From NCBI GenBank assembly GCA_963789495.1, contig CAWBLP010000012.1, positions 186,001 to 250,000 of the forward strand: a stretch of DNA of 64,000 bases. Direction: 5' to 3'. A program made the position numbers and the translations under genes. Position 1 is the first letter of the stretch; each line of letters opens with the position of its first letter. The DNA is from CAWBLP01 sp963789495. Its GTDB lineage: Bacteria > Pseudomonadota > Alphaproteobacteria > Acetobacterales > Acetobacteraceae. The notes under the pieces are model-generated. The model made no database searches, was not told where the DNA came from, and worked only from the letters and a program-made list of their open reading frames with translations. This document shows positions 9,107 to 17,913 of this stretch, in pieces.

Positions 9107-10252
9107 ATGACGGCCGGAACGCGCATCGCCCTGTTCTTCGCGGCCATCTTCGGCGCCGGCGCGATCAGCGGGGCGTTCCTGCCGCTGTGGTTTTCCGACC
9201 GCGGCCTCAGCCCAAGCGCAATCGGGCAGATCCTGGGCATTGCCTCCCTGTTGCGGGTGCTGTGCGGTCCGGGCTGGGGAAGTGCCGCGGATCGGCTGGG
9301 CAGGCGCCGGCCAGTCCTGCTGGCAGGCGCGATCGTCGCCAGTGTGGCCTGCCTGCTCTATGTGCCGTTCAACTCCTTCCTGCCGCTGCTGCTGGTCGCC
9401 GCCGCGCACGGCGTCGCCGCTTCCTCCCTCAACCCACTCATCGACTCCCTCGTGCTCGGCCTGGCGCGCGAACGCCTGCTGGAATACGGGCCGGTCCGCG
9501 CCGCGGGCTCCATTGCCTACATGACCGCCAGCGCCGCCGGCGGCTGGCTGCTGTCGGTGGCCGGCACCATGGTGGTGCCGTGGCTGCTCGCCCTGGGCTA
9601 CGGGGCCGCCACGCTGCTGACGCCTCTGCTGCCGGAGGTCACGATACCGCGCGCGCCGCCACGCCTGCTGGCGGGACTGCGCCTGTTCGCGTTGCCCGGG
9701 TTTCGCCTGGCGGTGGCCGCGAGTGCGCTGATCCAGGGTGGCCATGCGGCCTATTACGGATTCGCCGCTCTGCTCTGGCGCAGCCAGGGGCTGAGCGACA
9801 CCACCATCGGCCTGCTGATCGCTGAAGGCATCATCGCGGAAATCTGGCTGTTCGCCCGCGGCCGGCGACTGGTGGAACGGCTGGGGCCGGCCGGCCTGAC
9901 CGGCTGCGCCGCCGCCGCGTCCGTGCTGCGCTGGGGCGTGACGGCGCTGAACCCGCCGCTGCCGGTCCTGGCCGGCATCCAGTTGCTGCATGCCGCGACC
10001 TTCGCCATGCAGCATCTGTCGGCGATGCTGGTGCTGAGCCGCACGCTGCCTCCGGAACGCGCCGCGACCGGTCAGGCCCTGCATGCGGCACTGGGGATGG
10101 GCGCGCCGGCGGGCCTGATGACCCTTCTGGCCGGCGCGCTGTACGGACGGTTCGCCGGACTGGTGTTCCTGGTGATGGCCGCGTCGGGCGGGGCGGCGCT
10201 GCTGCTGGTGCGCCCGCTCGCGCGCACGCAAGCGGCCGCGCGAAGCGGATAG
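9107..10252 (+). CDS. MFS transporter (LacY/HcaT-like)
   Basis: A 381-residue protein with about 12 hydrophobic segments. It starts directly with a membrane helix (IALFFAAIFGAGAISGAFLPLWF). The loop after helix 2 carries the MFS signature as GSAADRLGRRRPV. The arrangement resembles the MFS_1-like / HcaT branch (phenylpropionate or sugar permease-like). The start lies 18 nt after sufE, so the two are probably co-transcribed, with no obvious functional link. Substrate cannot be predicted. Confidence 0.85.
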   Translation: MTAGTRIALFFAAIFGAGAISGAFLPLWFSDRGLSPSAIGQILGIASLLRVLCGPGWGSAADRLGRRRPVLLAGAIVASVACLLYVPFNSFLPLLLVAAAHGVAASSLNPLIDSLVLGLARERLLEYGPVRAAGSIAYMTASAAGGWLLSVAGTMVVPWLLALGYGAATLLTPLLPEVTIPRAPPRLLAGLRLFALPGFRLAVAASALIQGGHAAYYGFAALLWRSQGLSDTTIGLLIAEGIIAEIWLFARGRRLVERLGPAGLTGCAAAASVLRWGVTALNPPLPVLAGIQLLHAATFAMQHLSAMLVLSRTLPPERAATGQALHAALGMGAPAGLMTLLAGALYGRFAGLVFLVMAASGGAALLLVRPLARTQAAARSG

Positions 10253-10379
10253 CGCGCGCCGGTTATCGGGCGACACCGGCCAGGCAACCGGTCACGCACA
10301 GACAGGCGGCTGGCGCTGCAGCCGCTCGCTCCCGCCGAGACCGCCTTCCGCGACGCGCTGTGGCTGTCAGCAGCGACCG

Positions 10380-11231
10380 TCAGATCTGCGAATAGCCTGA
10401 GCCCGGACTGTCCACGCCGCGGCCGGCAGCCTGCTCGATCCAGCCGAATTCCTTCAGGATCTGCTGGCTGTAGGTCACCCGGCCGTTCACCCGCGCGGCC
10501 GGCTCGCTGGCCAGCAGCAAGGCGGCCCGCGCCATCAGCGACGGGTGCTCGCCTCTCGGGTCCTCCATGCCGGCGACCAGCTTGTGATGGATTGTCCCGG
10601 GCGTGGGAACCACCCGCGACGGCGACACGGCGGTCACGCTGATGCCGCCGTGTTGTGACATTTCCTGCGCCAGACCTTGGGTAAACCGCTCCAGCGCCGC
10701 CTTGGTCGCACCGTACATCACCCCGCCACGGACGGTCTGGTCCTCATACGGTCCGCGCCCCGGACCGATGGCGGCCCCCGAGCTGATATTGACGATCGCG
10801 CCGTTACGACGCGGCACCATGTCCTTCAGCACCTGCTTCGACAGCATGAACGGGCCGTGCACGTTGACCGCGAAGCAGCGAACCCAGCGATTGGTCGGGT
10901 AGTCCTCGGTCGGCAGGTAGTAGTTCAGCGCGGCATTGTTCACCAGGATGTCGATCGGGCCGTATGCTGCCCGCGCCTGCTCGACCAGGCTGATGCAGTC
11001 CGCTTCGATGGAGACATCCGCGGTGACCGGTATGGCGTCGCCCCCCTGCTCCCGGATCAGCGCCACCGTGCGGGCGAGCGACCCTTCCAGCATGCGATGG
11101 TCGCCTTCATTGAGCGTGCGCGCCGCGCAGATCACCTTGGCGCCTTCCGCAGCGAACAGTTCTGCGATCGCCTGGCCGATCCCCCGGCTGGCGCCGGTGA
11201 CGATTGCGACCTTTCCGGTGAGTCTGGCCAT
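10380..11231 (-). CDS. SDR-family oxidoreductase
   Basis: A 283-residue short-chain dehydrogenase. TGASRGIGQAIAELF lies at residues 12-26, VNNAALNYY near 95, the catalytic Ser in NISSGAAIG, and YxxxK in YGATKAALERF. The C-terminal extension (about 240-283) is longer than in minimal SDRs. AGGAGG followed by CGAGAAG precedes the ATG at 11231, which settles the start; the open frame extends upstream to 11369 without homology. A 14-bp direct repeat in that upstream stretch is probably fortuitous. Substrate unknown. Confidence 0.88.
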   Translation of the reverse strand: MARLTGKVAIVTGASRGIGQAIAELFAAEGAKVICAARTLNEGDHRMLEGSLARTVALIREQGGDAIPVTADVSIEADCISLVEQARAAYGPIDILVNNAALNYYLPTEDYPTNRWVRCFAVNVHGPFMLSKQVLKDMVPRRNGAIVNISSGAAIGPGRGPYEDQTVRGGVMYGATKAALERFTQGLAQEMSQHGGISVTAVSPSRVVPTPGTIHHKLVAGMEDPRGEHPSLMARAALLLASEPAARVNGRVTYSQQILKEFGWIEQAAGRGVDSPGSGYSQI

Positions 11232-11353
11232 CTTCTCGCCTCCTGTGTTCGTGCCCATCTTCGACTTCGTGCCCATCTTCCGGGCACCGGCCGCCGGCTG
11301 CAACCGCGCGGTTCGGCTGGCGTTGCCCCCGCGTAGCACCCAACGGAGTTCCC

Positions 11354-11860
11354 ATGCGCACTCTGCCAATCGCCCTGATGACCGCCGGCCTGATCGGATT
11401 GGCCGTCATGCCCGCCCTCGCGGCGCCCTCGCAGGCGGACAAGACTTTCGCCGAACATGCCGCCGCGGGTGGACTTGCCGAGATGCAGTTGGGCAGCCTC
11501 GCGCAGCAGAAGGCCGCATCGCCGCAGGTGAAGCAGTTCGGCCAGATGCTGGTGAACGATCACACGCAGGCCAATCAGGAATTGCAGGACATCGCGCAGC
11601 AACTGGACATCACGTTGCCCGAGCAGCCGCCGGCGAAGGCAAACGCGGAGGAGCGGAAGCTGCGCGGGATGTCCGGCCAGCAGTTCGATCACGAGTTCCT
11701 CCAGCACGCGATCACCGACCACAGGCAGGACATCTCGGCGTTCGAGAAGGAGGCGAAATCGGGCAAGGATGCCGATCTGAAATCCTTCGCGCAGAGGACC
11801 CTGCCGATATTGCGGAAGCATCTGCAGATGGCGCAGTCGCTCGCCAGCAATCAGCAGTGA
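11354..11860 (+). CDS. DUF4142 secreted protein
   Basis: A 168-residue protein with a signal peptide (basic MRT, hydrophobic core about 5-20, cleavage after ALA around residue 23). The mature part is a four-helix DUF4142 (ferritin-like) domain. It contains GGLAEMQLGSLAQQKA, KQFGQMLVNDHTQANQEL and HAITDHRQDISAFEKEAKSG, with the conserved DHTQ and His residues. The family is periplasmic or outer-envelope and of uncertain function, often stress-linked. It is divergent from the SDR and is followed by a strong hairpin. Confidence 0.88.
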   Translation: MRTLPIALMTAGLIGLAVMPALAAPSQADKTFAEHAAAGGLAEMQLGSLAQQKAASPQVKQFGQMLVNDHTQANQELQDIAQQLDITLPEQPPAKANAEERKLRGMSGQQFDHEFLQHAITDHRQDISAFEKEAKSGKDADLKSFAQRTLPILRKHLQMAQSLASNQQ

Positions 11861-11868
11861 CGTGATCC

Positions 11869-11896
11869 GGCGCGCACCGCCTCGGTGGTGCGCGCC
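11869..11896 (+). terminator. Hairpin after the DUF4142 gene
   Basis: Perfect 10-bp arms, GGCGCGCACC and GGTGCGCGCC, around an 8-nt loop, starting 9 nt after the stop. Only a weak T-rich tail follows, so this is a stem-loop terminator or RNA-stabilising element rather than a textbook terminator. Confidence 0.5.
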
Positions 11897-11957
11897 AACT
11901 TTCGCGAGAGCCGGCATCGCCGCGCCGCCGGCGCCGGGTGCTTAGGCAGCGGCCGGT

Positions 11958-14282
11958 TCAGCGATTGGAGCGGCGCCGAAGCGTGGTACGCACGATGCCC
12001 AACAATGCCGCCGCGGAGTAGGGCTTCGCCAGAACGCCGTCCTCGCCTTCCAGCCGAACCGCATCCAGCGGCCCCGTATCGCCACTGACATACACCACGC
12101 ACAGATCCGGGCGTCGCGCGCGGGCCTGGCGCACCAGCTCGATCCCCGACATGCCCGGCATCGCGTAATCCACCAACGCCAGGTCGATCGCTTCCGTGTC
12201 GAGCATCGCCAATGCGGTCACGCAGTCGGCGGCCTCATAGACCCTGTAGCCCGCATCCTGCAGGAAATTGACCGCAACGGCCCGGACAGCCGGTTCGTCG
12301 TCGAGCACGAGCACCATCCCGTCACCTGCCGCCTCTTCCGCGTCGTCACCGACACTGTCACCAGGTTCGGCCGCGGCCTCGGCACGCGGCAGGAAGACCT
12401 CCACGGTGGTTCCGCGTCCCGGCACACTGCGCAGACGGGCTGAACCGCCGAATTGCTTGGCGATGCCGAACACCTGGGCCAGGCCGAGCCCACTGCCCTT
12501 GCCGACGTCTTTGGTGGTGAAGAAGGGCTCGAAGGCCCGCTCCGCAATATCCGCTGCCATGCCGACGCCATCGTCGCTGACCGAGATCACCACATAAGCG
12601 CCAGATCCGAGCTCCGCGGCGAGTTCCGGTTGCGGTTCGGGCAGGTTCCGGGTGGCAATGCGGATCGTACCGCCGTCGGGCATCGCGTCACGCGCATTGA
12701 TCGCCAGGTTGAGCACCATCGACTCCAGCTGCGTGGGATCCGAACGCGCAATCCACAGCGCCGGGTCCAGCTGCATGTCGACCTGCACCAATCCGCCCAG
12801 GCTGCGCTGCAGCAGCTCCGCCATCCCTCGCAGAACGGCGTTGATATCCAGGGACTGTGGCGAGAGATTTTGCCGCCGCGCAAAGGCGAGCAGTTGTTGG
12901 GTCAATTCGCCACCGCGCTGCGCCGCCCGCAGCGCCGACCGAGCATAGCGTTCCGCTCGCTCATCACCCATCCGGCGCAGCAACAACTCCAGATTTCCGG
13001 TCACCGCGGTGAGCAGGTTGTTGAAATCGTGCGCGACGCCGCCGGTCAACTGGCCGATCGCCTCCATCTTCTGCGCCTGCTGCAACTGCGCCTCCATCCG
13101 CCGCATGTCCGTCAGGTCGACCGCGGTCAGCAGCAGGCTATCAACCCGCCCGGAGGCATCGCGCAACGGGACCACGAAGCACCGGCGCACCACTTCGCCA
13201 GCCGGAAGTCGGGTGGCCGACTCATATTCAACCGGTTGGCCGGTCTCGATCGCACGACGGAAATGCGCTTCGACGAATTGCGTCAGCTCGGGCATGAACA
13301 ACTGCTGCAAGCTGCTTTCAGCCGTCTGCTCGCGCGTATACCCGGCATGACGGAACCAGGCGGGGTTGGCGTCCTCACAGGCGATCGATCCGTCAGGCAG
13401 GACGCGCAGGAACACCAGATCCACCGGCGCATGCTCAAAGATCGCACGATGCCGCGCGCGCGAATCCTGCAGCGCGGCGAGCGTGGCCTGGAATGCCCGC
13501 GTTCGCTCCAGCACGCGGTACTCCAGGGCCGCCTCGGTACGCTTGCGGTCGGTGATGTCGATATTGACGCCCAGCATGCGGCGAGGCGCGCCGTGCTCGT
13601 CCGGCAGCACGGTGCCCTGCGAGATGATCCACCGCTCCTCCCCGTCAGGACGGATAATGCGGAACTCCTGGCTGAACGGAGCCACGGACCGGCTGTGCTC
13701 ACGCGCCGTGGCATCGGCACGCTCGCGGTCTTCCGGGTGCAGTGCGTTCACCCACAAGCCGTAGAGGTCGGCCGGCAAATCGACCGGGTCGTGTCCCAGC
13801 AGGCGTAACATCTGTGGCGACCAGCGAATTCGACCGGTGATAAGATCCCAGTCCCAGGCGCCGATGCCCGCCGCGTCCTGCGCCAGACGCAGATGCTCCT
13901 CGCTGGCCCGCAGCGTCTGCTCTGCCTCCTTATGAGTGGAAATGTCACGCCAATACACCGCGACGCCGCCGGCATAGGGCGACACGGTGACCTGCACCCA
14001 TGTCGTGGTCACCGGCGAGCGCGATTCGAAACTGATCGCCTGCCGCTCCTCCGACACGCGCCGCAGCACGGTCTCATTCACCGAACCGACCAGTTGGGGA
14101 AGACGGTCCCACAGGACGTGCCCGACGATGTCCTCCTCGCGCAGCCCCCAGAATGCGAGCGCATGCTGATTCGCATAGACCACGCGCCAGGTGTCATCCA
14201 GCGCGTAGAACGCGTCGCCCATGCTTTCCAGAATTGTTCTTGCATCGATTGCAAGCGGCGGTCTGGAATCGGCCGGCGGCAC
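11958..14282 (-). CDS. Hybrid histidine kinase (3 PAS, HisKA, HATPase, REC)
   Basis: A 774-residue cytoplasmic sensor kinase without transmembrane segments. PAS1 lies at about 15-115 (GDAFYALDDTWRVVYANQHA), PAS2/PAC at 130-250 (WDWDLITGRIRWSPQMLRLL) and PAS3 at 275-390 (CEDANPAWFRHAGYT). The phospho-acceptor His is in GQLTGGVAHDFNNLLTAV near 410. The ATPase has NLAINARDAMPDGG (N box), DDGVGM and GKGSGLGLAQVFG (G boxes). A C-terminal receiver (about 655-770) has DDEP, phospho-acceptor Asp in LALVDYAMPG and Lys in LAKPYS. It is divergent from cioAB, so respiratory or redox control is conceivable but unproven. No separate response regulator is nearby. Confidence 0.93.
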   Translation of the reverse strand: MPPADSRPPLAIDARTILESMGDAFYALDDTWRVVYANQHALAFWGLREEDIVGHVLWDRLPQLVGSVNETVLRRVSEERQAISFESRSPVTTTWVQVTVSPYAGGVAVYWRDISTHKEAEQTLRASEEHLRLAQDAAGIGAWDWDLITGRIRWSPQMLRLLGHDPVDLPADLYGLWVNALHPEDRERADATAREHSRSVAPFSQEFRIIRPDGEERWIISQGTVLPDEHGAPRRMLGVNIDITDRKRTEAALEYRVLERTRAFQATLAALQDSRARHRAIFEHAPVDLVFLRVLPDGSIACEDANPAWFRHAGYTREQTAESSLQQLFMPELTQFVEAHFRRAIETGQPVEYESATRLPAGEVVRRCFVVPLRDASGRVDSLLLTAVDLTDMRRMEAQLQQAQKMEAIGQLTGGVAHDFNNLLTAVTGNLELLLRRMGDERAERYARSALRAAQRGGELTQQLLAFARRQNLSPQSLDINAVLRGMAELLQRSLGGLVQVDMQLDPALWIARSDPTQLESMVLNLAINARDAMPDGGTIRIATRNLPEPQPELAAELGSGAYVVISVSDDGVGMAADIAERAFEPFFTTKDVGKGSGLGLAQVFGIAKQFGGSARLRSVPGRGTTVEVFLPRAEAAAEPGDSVGDDAEEAAGDGMVLVLDDEPAVRAVAVNFLQDAGYRVYEAADCVTALAMLDTEAIDLALVDYAMPGMSGIELVRQARARRPDLCVVYVSGDTGPLDAVRLEGEDGVLAKPYSAAALLGIVRTTLRRRSNR

Positions 14283-14483
14283 AGGCTTGCTATCGATGGC
14301 GGCCTCCCCAGCTTGTCGGATATCCCGGGACGGCGGAATTTAGCCGAAGTCCAAAACCGTTTGCCATCGTCGGGCGCCTTCCGTTTGGACATGATCGCAC
14401 CATGCGTCAGCACCAACGTGGGTTACAACACGCGGCGCGCGCCGTAAGCTGTGCGCCGGGCATGATCTGGAGTGGCCCTCAGA

Positions 14484-15869
14484 ATGACGCTTGATCCGCT
14501 GTTGCTGTCTCGCCTTCAGTTCGGCTGGGTGGTCGCGTGGCATATCCTGCTGCCGGCCATCACCATCGGCCTCGCCTCCTACATCGCCTTCCTGGAAGGC
14601 GCGCACCTGATCACCGGGCGCGCCATCTATTTCCGCATCTCGACCTTCTGGACGCGCATATTCTCGGTGACGTTCGGCATGGGCGTCGTGTCCGGCATCG
14701 TGATGCCGTTCCAGTTCGGCACCAACTGGAGCCGCTTTTCGTTCGATACTGCGAACGTACTGTCGCCGTTGCTCGCCTATGAAGGCCTGCTGGCGTTCTT
14801 CCTGGAAGCGACGTTCCTGGGCGTGCTGCTGTTCGGGCGACAACTCGTGCCGCGCTGGGCGCATTTCGTTGCCGCGATGATGGTGGCATTCGGCACCTTG
14901 CTGTCGGCGTTCTGGATTCTGGCGGCGAACAGCTGGATGCAGACCCCGGCCGGCGCGACGCTGGTGGATGGCCGGTTCATGCCGCAGAACTGGATGGAAA
15001 TCGTGTTCAATCCATCCTTCCCGACCCGGTTCGGCCATACCGTTATCGGCTTCTACGTCACTACCGGGTTCGTGGTGATGGGTGTGGCGGCGGGCTATCT
15101 GCTGCGCGACCGTTTCGTACCTGAAGCAAAACGGATGCTGTCGACCACCTTGTGGCTGTTGCTGGTCCTGGTGCCGTTGCAGATCGTCGTGGGCGACGCA
15201 TCCGGGCTGGTGACGAAGGAATACCAGCCCGCCAAGCTCGCGGCCATTGAGGCGCGTTGGGACACCGCGTCGCGGGTGCCGCTGACGCTGTTCGCCATTC
15301 CGGACGAGAACACTGCGAGCAACCATGCCGCGCTCGACGTGCCGCTGCTGGGCAGCCTGATCCTGACCCATGACCCGAACGGCACCGTTCAGGGCCTGAA
15401 GGATTTTCCGCGCCAGGACTGGCCGCCGGTGGCGATCCCGTTTTTTGCCTTTCGCATCATGGTGGGGTTGGGGCTGCTGATGCTGGCGATCGTCGTGGTG
15501 GGGAACCTGCTGCGGCGCGATGAGCGGGTGTACTCCAACCGGCTGTTCCTGCGGCTGTGCAACTGGTGTGCGCCGATCGGCTTCGTCGCCGTCATCGCCG
15601 GCTGGGTCACCACCGAGGTCGGGCGTCAACCCTGGACGGTCTATGGCCTGCTGCGCACCGCCGATTCGGTGACTCAGAGCCTGACCGGCTGGAACGTGCT
15701 GCTTTCGCTGATCGGCTACATGCTGGCGTACTGCATAATCTTCCCCGCCGGCGGCGTCCTGATGGCGCGCTTCATCCGGCGCGGGCCGAGCGAAGTGTAC
15801 GAGGAGGAGCCGGTGGAAAGCGGCCGGCCGAAATCGGCGGTGCGACCCGTGCCGGAGGATGCGACCTGA
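14484..15869 (+). CDS. cioA: Cytochrome bd-type quinol oxidase subunit I
   Basis: A 461-residue integral membrane subunit that carries the haems and the quinol site of a bd oxidase. Ligand and site motifs visible are RLQFGWVVAWHILLPA (haem His), GFQFGTNW-like MPFQFGTNWSRFS, FGHTVIGFYV (His), and the family signature EVGRQPWTVYG. The periplasmic Q loop is short, as in cyanide-insensitive CioA rather than E. coli CydA. ATG 14484 is preferred over an upstream GTG at 14472, and GGAG lies 11 nt upstream. It forms an operon with a tiny ORF and cioB. Confidence 0.92.
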   Translation: MTLDPLLLSRLQFGWVVAWHILLPAITIGLASYIAFLEGAHLITGRAIYFRISTFWTRIFSVTFGMGVVSGIVMPFQFGTNWSRFSFDTANVLSPLLAYEGLLAFFLEATFLGVLLFGRQLVPRWAHFVAAMMVAFGTLLSAFWILAANSWMQTPAGATLVDGRFMPQNWMEIVFNPSFPTRFGHTVIGFYVTTGFVVMGVAAGYLLRDRFVPEAKRMLSTTLWLLLVLVPLQIVVGDASGLVTKEYQPAKLAAIEARWDTASRVPLTLFAIPDENTASNHAALDVPLLGSLILTHDPNGTVQGLKDFPRQDWPPVAIPFFAFRIMVGLGLLMLAIVVVGNLLRRDERVYSNRLFLRLCNWCAPIGFVAVIAGWVTTEVGRQPWTVYGLLRTADSVTQSLTGWNVLLSLIGYMLAYCIIFPAGGVLMARFIRRGPSEVYEEEPVESGRPKSAVRPVPEDAT

Positions 15870-15955
15870 TGGGCATGGTGGCAGCACAACTGATGGCGGC
15901 GCAGCGGGGTCCGGCAACCCCGTCGAATGACGCCCGGCCGGGAGCGATGGCATGA
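15869..15955 (+). CDS. 28-codon ORF bridging cioA and cioB
   Basis: The ATG at 15869 overlaps the cioA TGA, and the stop at 15953-15955 overlaps the cioB ATG at 15952, so the three frames are chained by ATGA overlaps. The peptide (28 residues, starting MGMVAAQLMAAQRG) has no membrane helix, so it is not a CydX-like subunit. It may only serve translational coupling, since it contains the GGGAGCG site for cioB. Reality as a protein is uncertain. Confidence 0.3.
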   Translation: MGMVAAQLMAAQRGPATPSNDARPGAMA

Positions 15956-16965
15956 ACCCGATCCTCGATTTCGTGCCGATCTGGACCGTCATCGTCGGCC
16001 TGGCGGTGTTTTTCTACGTCATGCTGGACGGGTTCGATCTCGGCGTCGGCATGTTGTACGGCTTCGCGCGGGACACCGAGTCACGCAATACGATCATGAA
16101 CTCGGTGGCGCCGGTCTGGGACGGCAATGAGACCTGGTTGATCCTGGGCAGCATAGGCCTGCTCGCGGCCTTTCCCCTGGCGTTCGCGATCATCATACCG
16201 GCGGTGTATTTCCCGATCCTGATCATGCTGCTGGCGCTGATCTTCCGCGGCGTGGCGTTTGAGTTCCGCTACCGCGACCGGCCGCATCGCAGCTTCTGGG
16301 ATCATGGATTCTGTTATGGCTCGACGCTGGCGACCTTCGCCCAGGGCATCGTGCTGGGCAATTTCATCACCGGCTTCCAGACCGATGGCAGAGTGTTCAC
16401 CGGCACCAGCCTGTCCTGCTTCACGCCGTTCTCGGTTCTGACCGGGCTGGCGCTGGTCTTCGGCTACACGCTGCTCGGCGCCGGCTGGCTGGTGCTGAAG
16501 ACCGAGGGACCGTTACAGGCCTGGGCACGCGCATGGGGCCGACGCGCCTTCGTTGGCGTGCTGATCGCGGTGGTGGCGGTCAGCATCTGGACGCCGGTGG
16601 TGCATGCCGACATTCGTCAGCGCTGGTTCGACTGGCCCAATATCGCGCTGTTGGCGCCGGTCCCGGTGGTCACCGTACTGATCGCCTGGGCCACCTGGCG
16701 CGCCCTGGCGAGCACGACCTCGGAATGGGGCCCGTTCACCGGTGGCATCGCCCTGTTCGCGATGTCCTACATCGGCATCGGGATCAGCCTGTGGCCCATG
16801 GTGGTGCCGCACCACCTGACATTGTGGGACGCCGCCTCCGCCCCGGCGACCCAGGCTTTCCTGCTGGTCGGCACGCTGTTCATGCTGCCGGTGATCCTGG
16901 TCTATACGGCCTGGTCGTACTGGGTGTTCCGCGGCAAGGTGAGATCCGATATCGGCTATCACTGA
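15952..16965 (+). CDS. cioB: Cytochrome bd-type quinol oxidase subunit II
   Basis: A 337-residue subunit with about eight membrane helices. Family motifs are FFYVMLDGFDLGVGML, APVWDGNETWLIL, and FRGVAFEFRYRDR, which together identify CydB/CioB. It pairs with CioA in a quinol oxidase that reduces O2 to water without proton pumping. Such oxidases give high-affinity or cyanide-tolerant respiration. The ATG at 15952 is preceded by GGGAGCG. No cydX-like peptide was found downstream. Confidence 0.93.
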   Translation: MNPILDFVPIWTVIVGLAVFFYVMLDGFDLGVGMLYGFARDTESRNTIMNSVAPVWDGNETWLILGSIGLLAAFPLAFAIIIPAVYFPILIMLLALIFRGVAFEFRYRDRPHRSFWDHGFCYGSTLATFAQGIVLGNFITGFQTDGRVFTGTSLSCFTPFSVLTGLALVFGYTLLGAGWLVLKTEGPLQAWARAWGRRAFVGVLIAVVAVSIWTPVVHADIRQRWFDWPNIALLAPVPVVTVLIAWATWRALASTTSEWGPFTGGIALFAMSYIGIGISLWPMVVPHHLTLWDAASAPATQAFLLVGTLFMLPVILVYTAWSYWVFRGKVRSDIGYH

Positions 16966-17047
16966 ACCGGTCACCGAACGATCATCACGACCGGCCTCCT
17001 CTCCAATCCGAACAACATGTCGTTCCAAGGCTGTGCCCATGGCGGCG

Positions 17048-17096
17048 TTTCAAGGGGCAGCGTCCCTTGATGGGGGTTGTGGGGACAACGCCCCCG
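17048..17096 (+). terminator. Two consecutive stem-loops after cioB
   Basis: CAAGGGG-CAGCG-TCCCTTG is followed by a G-rich/C-rich pair (GGGGGTTGT ... ACAACGCCCCC, one bulge). They lie in the 207-bp gap between cioB and the CoA transferase genes and probably separate the two units. No long T-run is present. Confidence 0.4.
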
Positions 17097-17172
17097 ATGC
17101 CCCTGCCTGCCAACTTGACTCACCCGGCGCCACGTCGGTTCATCCCCACGTAGTGACGACAAGCGGGGGGAC

Positions 17173-17913
17173 ATGGCCCAGAAGAACAAGCAGGTCGGCA
17201 GCTTCCGAGAGGCCGTGCAGGATATTCCCGATGGCAGCACCATTGCGTTCGGCGGCTTCGCCATGCCGGGCGTGCCGTTCAACCTGATCAAGGCGCTGTT
17301 CGAGCAGGGCGCGAAGCAGCTCACTCTGGTGGCCAACACCACCGGTGGCGCGCAGCAGCCGCGGATGCCCGATATCGGCATGCTGGTCGAGAACGGGCAG
17401 GTGAAGAAGGTGATTTGCGCGTTCACCGCCGCGACGCGTCCCACCGACGTGCTGCCGTTCACCAAATACTACGAGTCCGGCGAAGTCGACGCGGAGCTGG
17501 TGCCGCAAGGCACGCTGGCAGAACGGCTGCGGGCTGCCGGAGCCGGCATTCCGGCATTCTACACCCCCACCGCGGTCGGCACCGAGCTCGCCGAGGGCCG
17601 TGAGACCCGGGTGATCGACGGGCGAGAATACTTGCTGGAATACGCCCTGAAGCTGGATTACGCCTTCGTCCGCGCCAGCCGCGCCGACACGTTCGGCAAT
17701 CTGCAATTCCACCGCTCGCAGCGCAATTTCAACCCGGTGATGGCGACCGCCGCCCGGGTCACCATTGCCGAGGTGGATGAGCCGATCGTGCCGGCCGGCA
17801 CGATCGACCCTGACATGGTGCACACGCCCGGTATCTTCGTGCACCGGCTGGTGCAGGTGCCGCCGGAGCCTGACGGATTATGGCCCACCCGCCGGCAGGA
17901 GCGCCGCCGATGA
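17173..17913 (+). CDS. 3-oxoacid CoA-transferase subunit A
   Basis: A 246-residue alpha subunit of a two-subunit CoA transferase. It has the family's glycine-rich N-terminal CoA-binding stretch (GSTIAFGGFAMPGVP). Further on are TLVANTTGGAQQP, GTLAERLRAAGAGIPAFYTP and LKLDYAFVRASRADTFGN. The enzyme moves CoA between succinyl-CoA or acetyl-CoA and an acetoacetate- or oxoadipate-type acid. A TGA/ATG overlap couples it to subunit B. Which acid is used cannot be read from the sequence. Confidence 0.92.
   Translation: MAQKNKQVGSFREAVQDIPDGSTIAFGGFAMPGVPFNLIKALFEQGAKQLTLVANTTGGAQQPRMPDIGMLVENGQVKKVICAFTAATRPTDVLPFTKYYESGEVDAELVPQGTLAERLRAAGAGIPAFYTPTAVGTELAEGRETRVIDGREYLLEYALKLDYAFVRASRADTFGNLQFHRSQRNFNPVMATAARVTIAEVDEPIVPAGTIDPDMVHTPGIFVHRLVQVPPEPDGLWPTRRQERRR

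Noticed and set aside
7721..10276. An 851-codon open frame on the minus strand.
   Set aside because: Only its last 237 codons (rsmE) have family motifs; the rest is Arg/Gln/Gly-rich and antisense to sufE and the MFS gene.
11232..11369. Longer N-terminus for the second SDR including a short direct repeat.
   Set aside because: AGGAGG directly precedes the ATG at 11231 and SDR homology begins there.
15869..15955. CydX-like third oxidase subunit.
   Set aside because: The peptide has no hydrophobic helix and lies between, not after, the two subunit genes.
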